Source: Anaeramoeba flamelloides (lineage: Eukaryota > Metamonada > Anaeramoebidae). From it: a stretch of DNA of 64,000 nucleotides. The position numbers and the translations under genes are program-made. The notes beneath the pieces were generated by a model that saw nothing but the letters and a program-made list of their open reading frames with translations, did not search any database and had not been told where the DNA came from. The stretch lies in contig JANTQA010000032.1 in NCBI GenBank assembly GCA_027625915.1, positions 2,852,001 through 2,916,000 on the forward strand, read 5' to 3'. Positions 35,769 through 47,885 of this stretch are shown in pieces (the first letter of the stretch is position 1; every line of letters begins with the position of its first letter).

Positions 35769-37805
35769 ATGTCCGAAAAGAAACCAAAAGAAAAAGAAAA
35801 GAAAAAAAATACAGAAAACAATCAAGAAAAAAAACCAAAAAAAAAAAAAAAAAAATCAGATTCTTCGGTTTCTGGATCAGATTCTTCGTCATCAAATAGT
35901 GGAAGTAATAGTGATAGCAAGAGTTCAAATTCCAATTCGTCTTCAGGTTCAGGCTCTAGTTCAGGTTCAGGTTCTGGTTCTAGCTCTGGCTCAGGTTCTG
36001 GCTCTAATTCCACTTCGTCTTCTGGGTCTGGGTCTGGTTCAAGTTCAGGGTCTGGTTCAAGTTCAAATTCTGGTTCAAGTTCAAATTCTGGTTCAAGTTC
36101 GGTCTCCGACTCAGAATCAAGTTCGTCTTCTAATGGGAACCCAAAAAAAAAGAAAATTGCCAAACCTATTTCCTCAAAAAAAAATAAGGATTCAAAAAAA
36201 CAAGAAAAAAAAACAGAAAACGAAAATAAAGAAGAAAAAGAAAATAAAGAAGAAAAAGAAAATAAAGAAGAAAAAGAAAAAGAAAATGAAAAAGAATTGG
36301 ATTTAAATGAGATCCTCAAAACCCAAAAAGACACCACAGAAAAAAATAATAGAAAAAACAAACAAATCGAAAATAAAAAAGAAAAAGATTATAAAAAAGA
36401 AAAAGAAAAAGAAAAAGAAAAAGAAAAAGAAAAAGAAAAAGAGACTATAAAAAAAAAAGAAAAAACAGAAACAGATCAACAAAACCAGAAATTACAAGGA
36501 GTTGAATTAAAAGAGTACAAGGCGCGCATGATTGAATCAAATATTGGAGAGAAAAAGATCTCTAAAATCTTAAGCTCCACCGAAGCGGCATTCAGATTAT
36601 TGGGCAGACCTAAACAAATAAATTTAACATTTTTGAATCAAATAATGGAAATTGGAAGTATTTATAATATCAAAAATCATCTGGGATTTGAACGCCCACA
36701 CGAAATGCTAACAAGGTATAAAAATGCATTAGAGGTGCACAAAAAACAGAAGATCTCAATCGAAAACTTTTATAATGTCATCAAAAAAATGAAAGCAATT
36801 TCTTCGAAATTTGGCAAACCAGTAAGCACAATTAATAAGCTAAACACACAAATGATTACCATATTAATCCATTCAAAAGAAAAAGAATTCATTTTATTTG
36901 ATCCAAATGAAAGAAAATTATCCAAAAACCCCACGCTAATTTCATTTTTCAATACTGATGGATTGAAAAAATATCTATTATCTATCTTTAATGAACATTT
37001 AAAGAGTTCTAATTTTCTTGATGTCACATATTTCTTAATCAAGAATAAACATAGAGATAACAACAAAATAACAAAAAATGAATATCAAAAATTTTTTCAA
37101 GAAATTTCCAAATTCCAAAGAATAAAAAAAGAACAAAAGATAAAAGAACTTGAACTTAGAGCACAACAAATACAAACCTTTGAAAGAAAAATCCAAGATC
37201 ATGAAAGGAATAAAGTGGGACTCAAACAAGAAAATGAAGACATTCAAACAGAAATTGATAATTTAAATAACAAAATAGAATATTCTAACAAGGACTTGAA
37301 GAAAAATGAACAGGCACTTCGAAAAATATTAGCCAAAAAAAAAAATTTGGAAACGGAATTTCAAAAAGTTGAGGAAGATTTCAATAAAGTTCAGAAAAAG
37401 AAAATAGATGAATCTTCAAAAAATGCTAAAATACAAACTGAATACCAAAAAGAAAAAAGGAAATATTTAAAAAATAAAAAAAAAAGGGAATCTTTGTTGA
37501 AAAAAAAATATAAAAAATATGAAAAAAGTGAAAGTAGCGAAACTTCAGATGAAGACACATCTGAAGAGCGCTCAGATTCCAGCTCGGGCTCAGATTCCAG
37601 CTCAGACTCAGATTCCGATTCAGAAACAAGCTCTTCTGATAATTCTACAAATGGCGAGAGTACATCATCATCATCATCTTCTTCTTCAGAAGAGAGCTCA
37701 CGTTCAAAGAAGAAAGCGAAAGAAAAAAAACCAAAGGGTAAAAAGAAAAGAAAAAAGAAAAGAAAAGAAAAGTCAAAAAAGGGAAAAAGAAGAAAAAAGA
37801 AATAA
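35769..37805 (+). CDS. Ser-rich, Lys-rich coiled-coil protein of unknown function
   Basis: This is an open frame of 678 codons starting ATGTCCGAAAAG. I do not recognise the family. Residues 1-29 are Lys-rich, and 30-124 are almost only Ser, Gly, Asn and Asp ([15 protein letters not shown]). Residues 125-240 are Lys/Glu-rich with (KE)n runs. Residues 245-425 look like a folded domain, with [33 protein letters not shown] and [19 protein letters not shown]. Residues 440-590 are predicted coiled coil, 590-645 acidic Ser-rich ([12 protein letters not shown], many potential CK2 sites), and 647-678 a strongly basic tail. The layout resembles nuclear or nucleolar scaffold proteins, which is only an analogy. 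The [12 protein letters not shown] segment recalls a beta-hairpin of papain-fold deubiquitinases, but no catalytic Cys/His pair could be assigned. No intron is needed. Confidence 0.8.
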   Translation: MSEKKPKEKEKKKNTENNQEKKPKKKKKKSDSSVSGSDSSSSNSGSNSDSKSSNSNSSSGSGSSSGSGSGSSSGSGSGSNSTSSSGSGSGSSSGSGSSSNSGSSSNSGSSSVSDSESSSSSNGNPKKKKIAKPISSKKNKDSKKQEKKTENENKEEKENKEEKENKEEKEKENEKELDLNEILKTQKDTTEKNNRKNKQIENKKEKDYKKEKEKEKEKEKEKEKETIKKKEKTETDQQNQKLQGVELKEYKARMIESNIGEKKISKILSSTEAAFRLLGRPKQINLTFLNQIMEIGSIYNIKNHLGFERPHEMLTRYKNALEVHKKQKISIENFYNVIKKMKAISSKFGKPVSTINKLNTQMITILIHSKEKEFILFDPNERKLSKNPTLISFFNTDGLKKYLLSIFNEHLKSSNFLDVTYFLIKNKHRDNNKITKNEYQKFFQEISKFQRIKKEQKIKELELRAQQIQTFERKIQDHERNKVGLKQENEDIQTEIDNLNNKIEYSNKDLKKNEQALRKILAKKKNLETEFQKVEEDFNKVQKKKIDESSKNAKIQTEYQKEKRKYLKNKKKRESLLKKKYKKYEKSESSETSDEDTSEERSDSSSGSDSSSDSDSDSETSSSDNSTNGESTSSSSSSSSEESSRSKKKAKEKKPKGKKKRKKKRKEKSKKGKRRKKK

Positions 37806-39169
37806 ATTTAAAAAATCAATCTAAAAAAAAAAAAAAACCTTAAAAAATCAAGACAAAATATTCTTAATATAATCTTTGCTCTATTTGAAATTCAAAGTAT
37901 TAATAATATATTTTATTATTTTATTTTTTCTTTTAAAAAATCGATGAAGACATCATTTTTTAATAAAAATAAACTTTAATCTTAAAAAATCTAACAATTT
38001 TTTTTTTTTTTTTTTGAAAATAATCAATATTTTTTTTTTCAGAATAATTATTAGAAACAAAGCCTAAATCATGAATTTTGTATATCCCTGTAAGGACTTG
38101 GATCGTATATCACTGATTTTCCAAAATTTTCATATATTCGAATTCTACCCTGAGAATATGACTAAAAATTGATATTTCTGAGTCAGAATGATCTTAGATT
38201 TTTATTTTGAAACTCCATTTCAAATTTTTGAAACATCAAGATTCAATTTTTGAAAATAAAACAACTATGCAAAAAAATTATATATAAAACTCTAAATTAG
38301 AAATATTTTCTATTTGAATTTCACTAATTATTTATATTTTATAATCACAAAAGAAATATTAAATAATTTAAACCAAAAATATGTAGAAAAAACAGATTCA
38401 AGAAATATCTGAAAAATATGTTCTCTAAAAGTTGGAATAATTTCTTTTTACTAATAAAAACGCTTGAAATGTTGAGAGTTCAAGGAAATTCAACTTTTGT
38501 AATTTTTATTTTTGTAAGTTATAGAGAGTATTGAATAAAAACATTTATTTATCAAAAACTTTATATAAAAAAAAAAAACAATTAAAATTGATTTTTTTAC
38601 CCGTTTTAATAAGTTTATACCCCACTTGACTTTTGAGTATATTTTATTTTCATCCTAAATACTATGATACCTGAAAAGAAATTTAATTGGTCTTTTAAAA
38701 AATGAAATTGTGAATATGGATAGTAAAAAAAAAATTCACCCCAAAAAAACAATATTTGTAAAATCAACATAATTTTTGAATTTGAACAAAATATTTTGAC
38801 TCAATATCTTATTATACCAATAATTATCTTAAAATTCATATAAATAATATCAACTTACAGAAAATACCTATAACCTTTTTCATTATCAAGTAAATCACTT
38901 TTAAAAAATTTTCTCAAAAAAAAAAGTTTTTTGTGTTAAATTAATAAGAATTTCATATAGAACTATATTTCAAAATCCTTGACCCATTAAAAATCAAATT
39001 TTGGAAATAAAAATTTTGATAAATTCAAGTTATCTATTATAATAATAAAAATTACTATTTTAACATTCATTTCTAAATACTATAAATATTTGTTTTTCAT
39101 CTTAATAAAAATAAAAAAAAGTAAAAAAAAAATAAATAAAACAATTGGAACATTTACTATGAAATTTCG

Positions 39170-39274
<105 letters not shown>

Positions 39275-40099
39275 TTATTGAACATAATACAGTTATTATT
39301 TTTTTGGAGACTGAGCTAAAAAATTATAAAAAATAACTTTTTTTTTTTTTTCGGAATTTTTTGATTATTTCTAGAAAAAAGATCTTGATTTAATAATAAT
39401 CTACTGATTTTGAGTATTATTGATTTTTTCTTTTTTTTATTTGTTTTTTTTTTTTTGGGAAATAAATAGCCCAGTTCTTGGAAATGTGTCTTAAGATTAA
39501 AACAGAAGAGTTAGGGGAATAAAATAAATGTGAATTTTCGTTAGATCTTAATTAACCAGTTCTGTTTTTCTTTCAAAAAAAATAAAATTTAAAATATGTT
39601 GTTATTAATGAGTGTCAGCTATTTTGAGAGTTTAAAAGGTACGAAGAAAATAAAAACTTAAAAATGTTGAAATTTGGAATAAATTAAACTTTTTGAATTG
39701 AGAATATCTTATTTTAAAACATTTTTAAATAATACAAAAAATCATCTAGCTTAAAAGATCTACAAAGAATGAAAAAATAAAAAGAATTTTCTTTCTTTTT
39801 TGTGTTTTTATTTTTTTACTTGAAGATCCACACTATTTCAACAAATAATAACTCAACAATTTGACTCATTTTTTCGACAAAAAACAAAATATTTTTCTTT
39901 ATGGACGATATAAACATCATACTCTCAAGAAAAATATATTGATTATTTTCTCAACTTCATACAAATAACGAAAACATTATACTCTGTCGAATTATACCCC
40001 TTTTTTTGTGAATTATAGAAAACTTCATTTTTAATTGAAATAATATTTTTTTTTTATAATACCAAACTAACATATCAAGGCATCCCGATATATATATAT

Positions 40100-40171
40100 C
40101 ACAGGTATGACGATTTTTTTGATACAATGAAACGCGTTTGCGCACGCGTGAGCGACGCGTAAAATCCCTTT

Positions 40172-40208
<37 letters not shown>

Positions 40209-41722
40209 GATTTTTAGTTAAGTGATAAATAAAAAAGGTAAATACCATGTGTTTTGCCTATATTAACGTTTTTTTTTCGAAAATTCACATTATTAAAGAT
40301 TTTTTTATCTTATTTAGTATATCTCAAAAATCCATCATAACCGAAAATCAAAAAAAAAAAAATAAAGAAAATATAAAAATATGTAAAATAATGGGAAGAA
40401 TAATTTATTGTATATATTTCTTTTTGGGCTGTTTACAAAAAAAATTATCAAAAAATTGTGAATTAAAATTTTTTTAATGTAATTAAATACTTTTTAAAAA
40501 GAAATTTTTTTGATCGATCACAACAAAAAAATAGTATTAACAAAAAAGAAAATCAATTAAATACGAATGATTTTAATATCAAATTTACCGGGTACTCTAA
40601 TTATAAACTTCTCTTTATGTGTGTTACTAGTTCTAATTTTATCTTTGTTGGTTCATCAATTTCCAATTGTTATGTTCAAGTAAATAAATAATAGAGACTT
40701 TTTAAATTTAATAGAGAAATACTAATAGAATTCTTAACATTAATTAAAAAAGTGAAAAGAGTTATTACTTGTGTTTTAACATTCTTTGAAATTTTCCCAT
40801 TATTTGAACAAAGAAATATATTATTTAAAAATGCAGAAAGCCCCAATTTTGAAAAAAAGTGACAAAAGAATTGTTTGAAAACAATTTTGTAAAAAAATAA
40901 ATAATAAAAATATGAAATTATTTTTTTTGTACGAGAGTTAATAAAGTAATTCCTTAAAGAAATAACTGTTCAGAAAAGAGAAATATGATAATGATTAAGT
41001 AAAAAAATATGGTTAAACTGGCTTATATTATCTAAAAAAATTTAATATTATTGTCTTGCTCATAAGTTGTAGTAGAATTCATATAACAAAAAAAATTACT
41101 GATCACCTTTTCCAAATTAGTAATTGTGAAAAAAAATTTTTTTTATGATAAACATTTTTAATATTTTTTTGTGATCAATAAAAAAATATTATAATGTAAG
41201 TGTAATCACAATGTAAAAAATTTGGTTAAGCTGATCTAATTTGATATCTTGAAAAATTGAAAATTTGAACTACCACTCCTCCTCAAATTGTAATTTATTT
41301 TGAAAAGATAATTTTTTAACTCAGTGTTTAAAGTTTTAAAAGAGTTTAAAACGGAAATTCACTTTGTATTATTTTGACGTTTTCAAAATAGAAAATCAAA
41401 CTATTTTCATAGACTTTAAAACCAAAGCATCACTATCACCACACTTAAATGGGAAACCTCAAATTAAAATTGTTTTCTAGCACATTTGAGACAATTACTC
41501 CTAGCTAGATATCGTTGGTGTTTTTTCGCCGTTTTTGAGTTTTTTCATATCTGTTTTTTCACATCCCAGAAACGAAAGGTCCGATTTCAAAAGAATTTGA
41601 GGACTTTTTCAAAAAAAAAAAAACGAAAACATCGAATGAAACGAAAAAACATGTAAAAGATCGAAAAAATGCGATTTTATAAGTCTTTCATCGCTTTAAA
41701 ACGAAAAACCGTAATACCTGTG
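40100..41722. mobile_element. Possible 1.6 kb element with inverted ends between (TA)n arrays
   Basis: The left end reads CACAGGTATGACGATTTTT directly after a TATATATA run (40089-40099). The right end reads AAAAACCGTAATACCTGTG directly before a (TA)n run (41723-41747). The ends are inverted repeats of about 20 bases, with weaker similarity further inward. A second (TA)n run (40177-40206) interrupts the left part. The end segments are compositionally distinct: 40125-40162 is CpG-rich (acgcgtttgcgcacgcgtg), and 41560-41712 carries many cgaaa motifs. No coding region was seen inside. An alternative reading is two oppositely oriented short retroposons, each with a (TA)n tail. Confidence 0.45.
40177..40206. 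repeat. (TA)n microsatellite
   Basis: About 15 AT units follow a GC-rich segment ending ccctttctctg. Confidence 0.95.
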
Positions 41723-41747
41723 ATATATATATATATATATATATATA
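41723..41747. repeat. (TA)n microsatellite
   Basis: About 12 AT units follow the sequence aatacctgtg at the right border of the possible element. Confidence 0.95.
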
Positions 41748-43830
41748 AAACTTACTTATGACTAAAAACACTGAACGGATTTACAAGATTGATTAAAGTA
41801 TTATCCCAGCCCTAGATTCATCGAAAATTAAAATATGACGCAATCGATTACAAATTATATTAGTACCACATGATTCAAACAACTCAAAAATTATCTTATA
41901 ATTTTTCTTTTAAAATAAATTATTAGATTTATTACTATGTAATACACAAATAATTTTAATTAATGGAATTTTTTTTTAATTTACTTTTTTTCAAATCCAA
42001 AAAAGAAAAACAAGATATAATAATATTCTAATTTAAAAAGTAATATTTAGAAAACAAAAAATAGTAATTTATATTTTAATTTTTTTTAATTTCAAGAATT
42101 AAATGTAGAATTATTAAAATAAATAACTTAAATACTGATTATTTTTGTTTCCTTTTTGATAAAAAAAAGCTATATTATCAATATATTACTAATTTTATAG
42201 ATGAGAAATAATTTGTCAAAAAAAGTTATAAGTTAATTATTTATTTTTTGAAAAAAATTGAATTTTTAGCTCCTTATCCCCTTATATAGACAAGTTTAAA
42301 CAAGATATTTTTCAACTTTGAAGTTTGAGTATTAATAATTTGATCTTCAAATTAATCCCAAGAGGCATTTTTTTCTGAAATTGTTGAATTTTTTACTAAT
42401 ACAAGTGTCTTTTTTAAATGAAGAAATTTATAAATACTAATAAATTTATGTTAAAGTTTGAAAATTTGTACTTCTTTTTTGTTTATGAAAAGTTGTTTTT
42501 ATATTAGCTTTGAAAGAACCATTTTATTGATTTAAATGTTTATAAACTCTGTAAAATAAGTTGATCTTTAAACATATTTTTTGTCAGTGGACTGCAGGAA
42601 AGTCAAGTTATAACACTTTTAAAATTGGTAATTGAAAATAAAATTATCTTCAATTTTTTGGTCCAATCCCCTTATTATCATTACCAACACTCTTTTTAAT
42701 GGAAAAATTGTCATCGGAAAAAATAAAAAACGCAGAAAATTTAAAATTAAAACACATAACTGAAAGTAAAAAAGATCTTGAAAACAAAAATAAATAAAAA
42801 TAACTGTTGTGGAAAAAAAGTGAAACATGGTTTTTAATTGTGAACATTACTGAAAATGTAGAGTAAAATCAATAAAAAGTTGAAACCAATTAACTTTCAA
42901 ATAATAATCCATTATATTATTTTCAATCAACCCAACAAATACAATTTAAATCTACTTGCTTTATTGAAATTGTTCCTGTGATTTTGGAGATCTCAAAAAT
43001 AGTCAATTTTTTGAACAAATTTTTAGTAATTGATCTACCAAAGAAAAGCCCAAACCAAAAGATAGTCTTGAAAAACTGTTATTTTTCTGAATACTTCATT
43101 TTGTCTTTATTTATTTATTCTTTTTTTCATTGTTCTTACTTTTCATTTTTATTAATGTTCCCAATTAAAAATGGTGTTTCACTTTTTTTCCTAACAATTG
43201 ATATTTTTTCTCCACAACATTAAAAAGTTTTTATATTTTTTAGAATTTAACAGCAAAACTGGTTTACTAATCGAATTTTTAGTGACTTTTAAATGTTTTG
43301 GAAATTAATATTTTTTTCTTAGATAGCAACGTAGATTCCCTTATTTGCATCGTTATGAGTTGATATAATGCCTTAATTATTTCTTTTATTTCCCCTTAAT
43401 CAGATAAAGTTCTTTTTGATCATTTCAAAAATAAAAAAACTTGAAAAAATGGTGGAATAATAAACACGGTATGTGATCAAAATTTCAATCTTAAACAAAA
43501 TTTAGATTTTTCTATTAATTGATATTTTTACTTTAATTTCCAGAAAGCCCAAAAAAAATAGTTTTTCATTTTTTTTTGTTTAATCTTTACTGTTTATTTT
43601 TGAAAAGGTAAATTGCTTTTATAAATCAAACCCAATACTCTTTCCCTAAAAAACACAGGGAAAGGGCTTAACCAAAATCAAACCTGTTTTGTTTTGATCT
43701 CAAAAAAAACTTTTTTTTATTTTTTTTTTTTTTTATTTATTGCTTTTTTTTTTTCTTTTTTCTATCAAAAACAAAAAACAAATTCCTAAAAAATAAAAAA
43801 AAAATTAAATGTGCTTTATTCATAATAGAA

Positions 43831-44634
43831 ATGAAACTTAATATTGCAAACCCAGTCACTGGATTACAAAAAGTCATCGACATTGACGATGAAAGAAAGC
43901 TTGCTTATTTCTGGGAAAAACGTATCAGTCAAGAGATCATTGGCGATCCACTTGGAGAAGAATTCAAGGGATACATTTTCAAAATCACAGGGGGAAATGA
44001 CAAACAAGGTTTCCCAATGATGCAAGGTGTCCTTGTTTCCACCCGTGCCAGACTCTTATTGAGAGAAGGCCACCCATGTTACCGACCAAAAAGAAAAGGT
44101 GAAAGAATTCGACGTAACGTAAGAGGATGTATCTTAGGACCAGATCTAGGTGTCATCAATTTAATTGTTGTTAAAAAAGGTGAAAACGACATTGCCGGTC
44201 TTACCGACAGCATTGTCCCAAGAAGACTCGGGCCAAAAAGAGCCAACAACATCAGAAAATTATTTGCTTTAAAAAAAGACGAAGACGTCCGTAAATATGC
44301 CATCAGAAGAGAAGTCCAACCAAAGAATGAAGGCGGCAAAATTAAAACCAAGGCACCAAAAATCCAAAGACTGATCACCCCAAAGCTTTTAAGAAGAAAA
44401 CGTGAAAAGATCTCCCAAAAGAGAGCCAGATTCCTCAAGAACAAAAAACAAAAGGAATGGTACAAAAACATCGTTAAGCAAAGAAGAAAAGAAGCCACAA
44501 GATATCAAAGAAGAAAGGACGCCAAAAATAGATCCGAAAAGGATATTGCTCATCTTAAAAAGAAAAAGGAACGTAAAAAAAAGAGAAGACTCATCAGAAA
44601 AGAAAAAAGAAAAATCCAAAAACAAAAAAAATAA
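43831..44634 (+). CDS. RPS6: 40S ribosomal protein eS6
   Basis: A single-exon gene encodes 267 residues of the small-subunit protein eS6. The match with other eukaryotes is continuous from the first residue: [11 protein letters not shown], then [47 protein letters not shown], the [14 protein letters not shown] segment, [15 protein letters not shown] and [13 protein letters not shown]. The family usually ends in a stretch around RRRLSSLRAS that S6 kinase phosphorylates. Here the tail is extended, about 18 residues longer than the human protein, and is almost only Lys and Arg ([13 protein letters not shown]). The last serine is residue 235 in NRSEKD, and no Ser or Thr follows. Codon use is less AT-rich than in its neighbours, as expected for a highly expressed gene. 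Confidence 0.97.
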   Translation: MKLNIANPVTGLQKVIDIDDERKLAYFWEKRISQEIIGDPLGEEFKGYIFKITGGNDKQGFPMMQGVLVSTRARLLLREGHPCYRPKRKGERIRRNVRGCILGPDLGVINLIVVKKGENDIAGLTDSIVPRRLGPKRANNIRKLFALKKDEDVRKYAIRREVQPKNEGGKIKTKAPKIQRLITPKLLRRKREKISQKRARFLKNKKQKEWYKNIVKQRRKEATRYQRRKDAKNRSEKDIAHLKKKKERKKKRRLIRKEKRKIQKQKK

Positions 44635-46110
44635 ACAATTGGTATAAAGAAAGAACAAAAATCTCAAAAAATTGAATTTCAAATTCAATTAGATTAATTA
44701 TTTTGGTTTATTTAATCATATCATATCCTTTTTGATTAAAAACCTTTAAATAAATTGAAATAATTTAAATAATTTCTTATCTATCATTATTCATTATTTG
44801 ATGATGGTATTTGTTAAAAATTATTTGGTTTTAGAGAACAAGTATTATAGAACTTTTTATTTTTTTTTATATAAAAAAATAATATACTCCAAAAACAGAA
44901 ACAAATAAACCCGATAAAATATTTTATTCATTTACTAATCTTTTTTTCTTTTCTTTTTTTTTTTTTTCAATTATAACTTTTGTTTCTATTCTAAAATGGA
45001 AACTTGTTAGAATTGTAATTCTGAAGCCAATTACCATTTTTATAAACAATCTGAATCAAGAAATATTTTATATCAAGATTTATGAAAAAGATTTTTTAAC
45101 AAATGATTGATCTTTAAGGCTTATAATCCCTGAAAAAATGAAAAAAGATTATCTTGTGTTAGGGATTTGATTATGTTTTTTTTGGTGCTTAGCTTATTGA
45201 TCTAGGACTTTGTTTTCAAATTAATCTCAATTTTAATAGTTGTTAAAAAATGAATCACACAAGTATTATTAACTTGAAAATAAAAAGGAAAAAGCCAAGA
45301 TAAAAAATACTAATGGTTTAAAACAAATCAGTTCAAAAAGAAAAAAGAAATTGTAGTAATTAAATAATTGCACCAAAATAGATATTCATAATCAATTATT
45401 AAATTAAATCAAATGAATCAAAAGTATTGTTTTTATGATGTTTGGTGTTCTCATTCAACTATATAAATAGAGTATTATTTTTATATTATTATCTACAAAT
45501 TACTTTTTAAACTTTTTTAATTTTCTTATTATTTTTTCTTTTTCCTTTTTTCCTTTAGTAAATTGATTTTTTTGGTTTTTAACAATAAATTTTATTTAGG
45601 TTTATCCAAGACCAAACATGAATCTTTAATTTTAATCATAATTTTCTTTTCATAAATTTAAATAAAATTGAATTTAGCGGATAATTTACACTATTGAATA
45701 ATAATAATATAATTCTTTACTTTTAGTTTTAATTTTTTCCAAAAAGTTCAAATTAATGCCTAGGTAATTTAATAGAAAATGATTTTATTTGAATTTGAAT
45801 TTTTTTTTTTTTAGAAAAGTAAAAAAAAATTAAAAAAAATAACAAAAATTAAATTAAACAAAAAAAGAAAAAATAATTTTAATCTAAAAATTAAAAAATT
45901 ATTCAGATAAGAATATCGGATAAAACCATTGTAAACCAATAATAGCTACAATTACGAACAATTCAATATTTTAAACAATAAACCCCAATTCAAAATATTT
46001 AACACACCAAAATTCAATTTGGGAAAAAATAATCTTATTTAATCAATAGGAGAAAAAATGCCAAATTAGACCCATTCACCAATTGGAATGTTCACAATTA
46101 AACTCTGTTT

Positions 46111-46778
46111 CAGTCAAAGTGACCCAAGGTTTTTTTCAAATGTAAATTATTTTATATAATTGAACTTTGAAGAACAAATAAGAAATAAACAGAATAATAC
46201 ACCTCAAAGAATTGTTGATATATACCTGAAAGAAAACTAATTAATCAATGGCTTTTCTTAAAAATGGAAAAACTCAAATTCTTAGGGACCTATTGAGAAA
46301 AACAAGGATGTTCGTTTTGACCATCTATTGGTATTTGAATAATAAATATGAAACATTTTTCACTTCGTTTTCCTTACTTTTCTTTTACAAATCAAACCCC
46401 CAAACAAAGTTTGTTGGTATTTGTGGTCTCGATTTGAAAAATAAAATGAAAATGAAGTGAAAATTTTTCACATTTATTAAACAAATATCAGGATCAAAGA
46501 TCGAATAGAATTGCAATAGAAATCAATATCATTTCTCAACAATCTTTACATGCTTTCAATAACCTTAGAATAACACATTTTTACCAATTGACTATTGATC
46601 TTGTAATAAAAAAATTTTTTGCAACTGAATTATGTTTTAAAAAAAAAATCGAAAAAAACAAAAATGTGAAAAAAAGATTTCAATTTTGAGAATTTCCAAA
46701 ATTAAATTTTTCTTCTAATCTCTATGCAAACCATTTAAACACATGTATTTTACCATTACAACTGGGCCCCTTTGACTG
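46111..46778. mobile_element. 667-base non-autonomous element, copy B
   Basis: The left end reads cagtcaaagtgaccca and the right end tgggcccctttgactg, an imperfect terminal inverted repeat of about 16 bases. The whole segment is the reverse complement of 10672-11337, 35 kb away. It has no coding capacity. The flanks are ttt on the left and aaa on the right, so the symmetry may extend three bases further; a target duplication cannot be fixed. A solo end of the same type lies at 15687-15702. Confidence 0.78.
46330..46489. repeat. Palindromic repeat family 2 inside element B
   Basis: The left arm reads ggtatttgaataataaatat, and the right arm reads gaagtgaaaatttttcac then atttattaaacaaatatc. It lies at the centre of the 667-base element, as in copy A. 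Confidence 0.65.
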
Positions 46779-47762
46779 AAAAATAATTTATTTATAGTTT
46801 ACAATACCCTAAAACTAAACAAACAAATAATTATCAATACTAATAAATTATCTGTGTATTCAAAGTTTATTTGAAGAAAGCCGAACAAAAAGAATATATT
46901 GATTTATTTGTTTAAATTCTCTTAGGAATTATTGATTCATCAAAAGCTTAGATCCCCTCAACTAATTTTATTTGAGTTCTTCTCTTTTGTACAACCTCAA
47001 CTTGAATTTAACATAATATAAATCATTGGAAAAAAATATGTAGATCAAAAAAAACAAAATATCTAATTGAAAATATAAAATGAAAAAAAAAAACTAACAT
47101 ATGAAAAAATGGTTTTCATATTTTACAAACTATCAAAATAATTAATTCCAATTTGAAAGAAATTGTATTTTATTAATTCATTTGGACCGTTTTAACTGTG
47201 AGGAAATTTTTGAAATTTAGTTTTATTTAGAATATTCCAAAACGAAATTTTCTTTATTTTTCAGGATCAATCGATTAATATCACAAAATAGAAGGTCATT
47301 TTGAAATAAAACACCGAGGGTATTTTATGAATAGATTTTGAATCTAATGCTTTGATCTACACTGAACGTCTATAACCCAAGAAACCTTCATTTTATCATT
47401 TTAACAAATTTATTTTAATTGATTGATAAACAAAAGAATCTAGGATTGATTCAAATAATTGTTGATTATAATCAGTAATAATGGCCATTAGGGTTTTTTT
47501 CTTTTTTTATTTTAGAACAATTCAACCAAGATCTTTTTCACAATCATTTTCTTCCGATATATTTAATAAAAAAAATTTGATGAAATCTTGTATTACTAAA
47601 TAAATAACTTTGAAAAAAATGAGGAAGATAAACAATGAAATTTTTTAAAAAAGAAAACAAAAATTTTATTTGGATAAATAATTTAGTAATGATCACGAGA
47701 TGAAAATTATTGATTTATAATTTTAGTAAATTGAATTTAAATAATCAAAATGGTGGTATATT

Positions 47763-47764
<2 letters not shown>

Positions 47765-47794
<30 letters not shown>
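47765..47794. repeat. (TA)n microsatellite
   Basis: About 14 AT units lie roughly 90 bases downstream of the Rictor stop codon on its coding strand. Confidence 0.95.
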
Positions 47795-47795
<1 letters not shown>

Positions 47796-47885
47796 CATAA
47801 ATTCAAATAAAAAAAGACTTAATCTCCCAATAGAAAGATAAAAAAAACAACAAAACAAACAACAACAACAAAAAAACAATTAGCA

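Larger units (their letters stand above)
44635..47885. other. Intergenic region between eS6 and Rictor (convergent 3' ends)
   Basis: It holds copy B of the 667-base element (46111-46778) with its inner palindrome, and a (TA)n microsatellite at 47765-47794 close to the Rictor stop codon. A sequence near 47181 (tttggaccgttttaactg) weakly resembles a decayed end of the same element family. The remainder is AT-rich sequence with no recognisable gene. Confidence 0.6.

Noticed and set aside
44079-44498. 139-codon open frame opposite eS6
   Set aside because: It is an antisense shadow of a strongly biased ribosomal protein gene.
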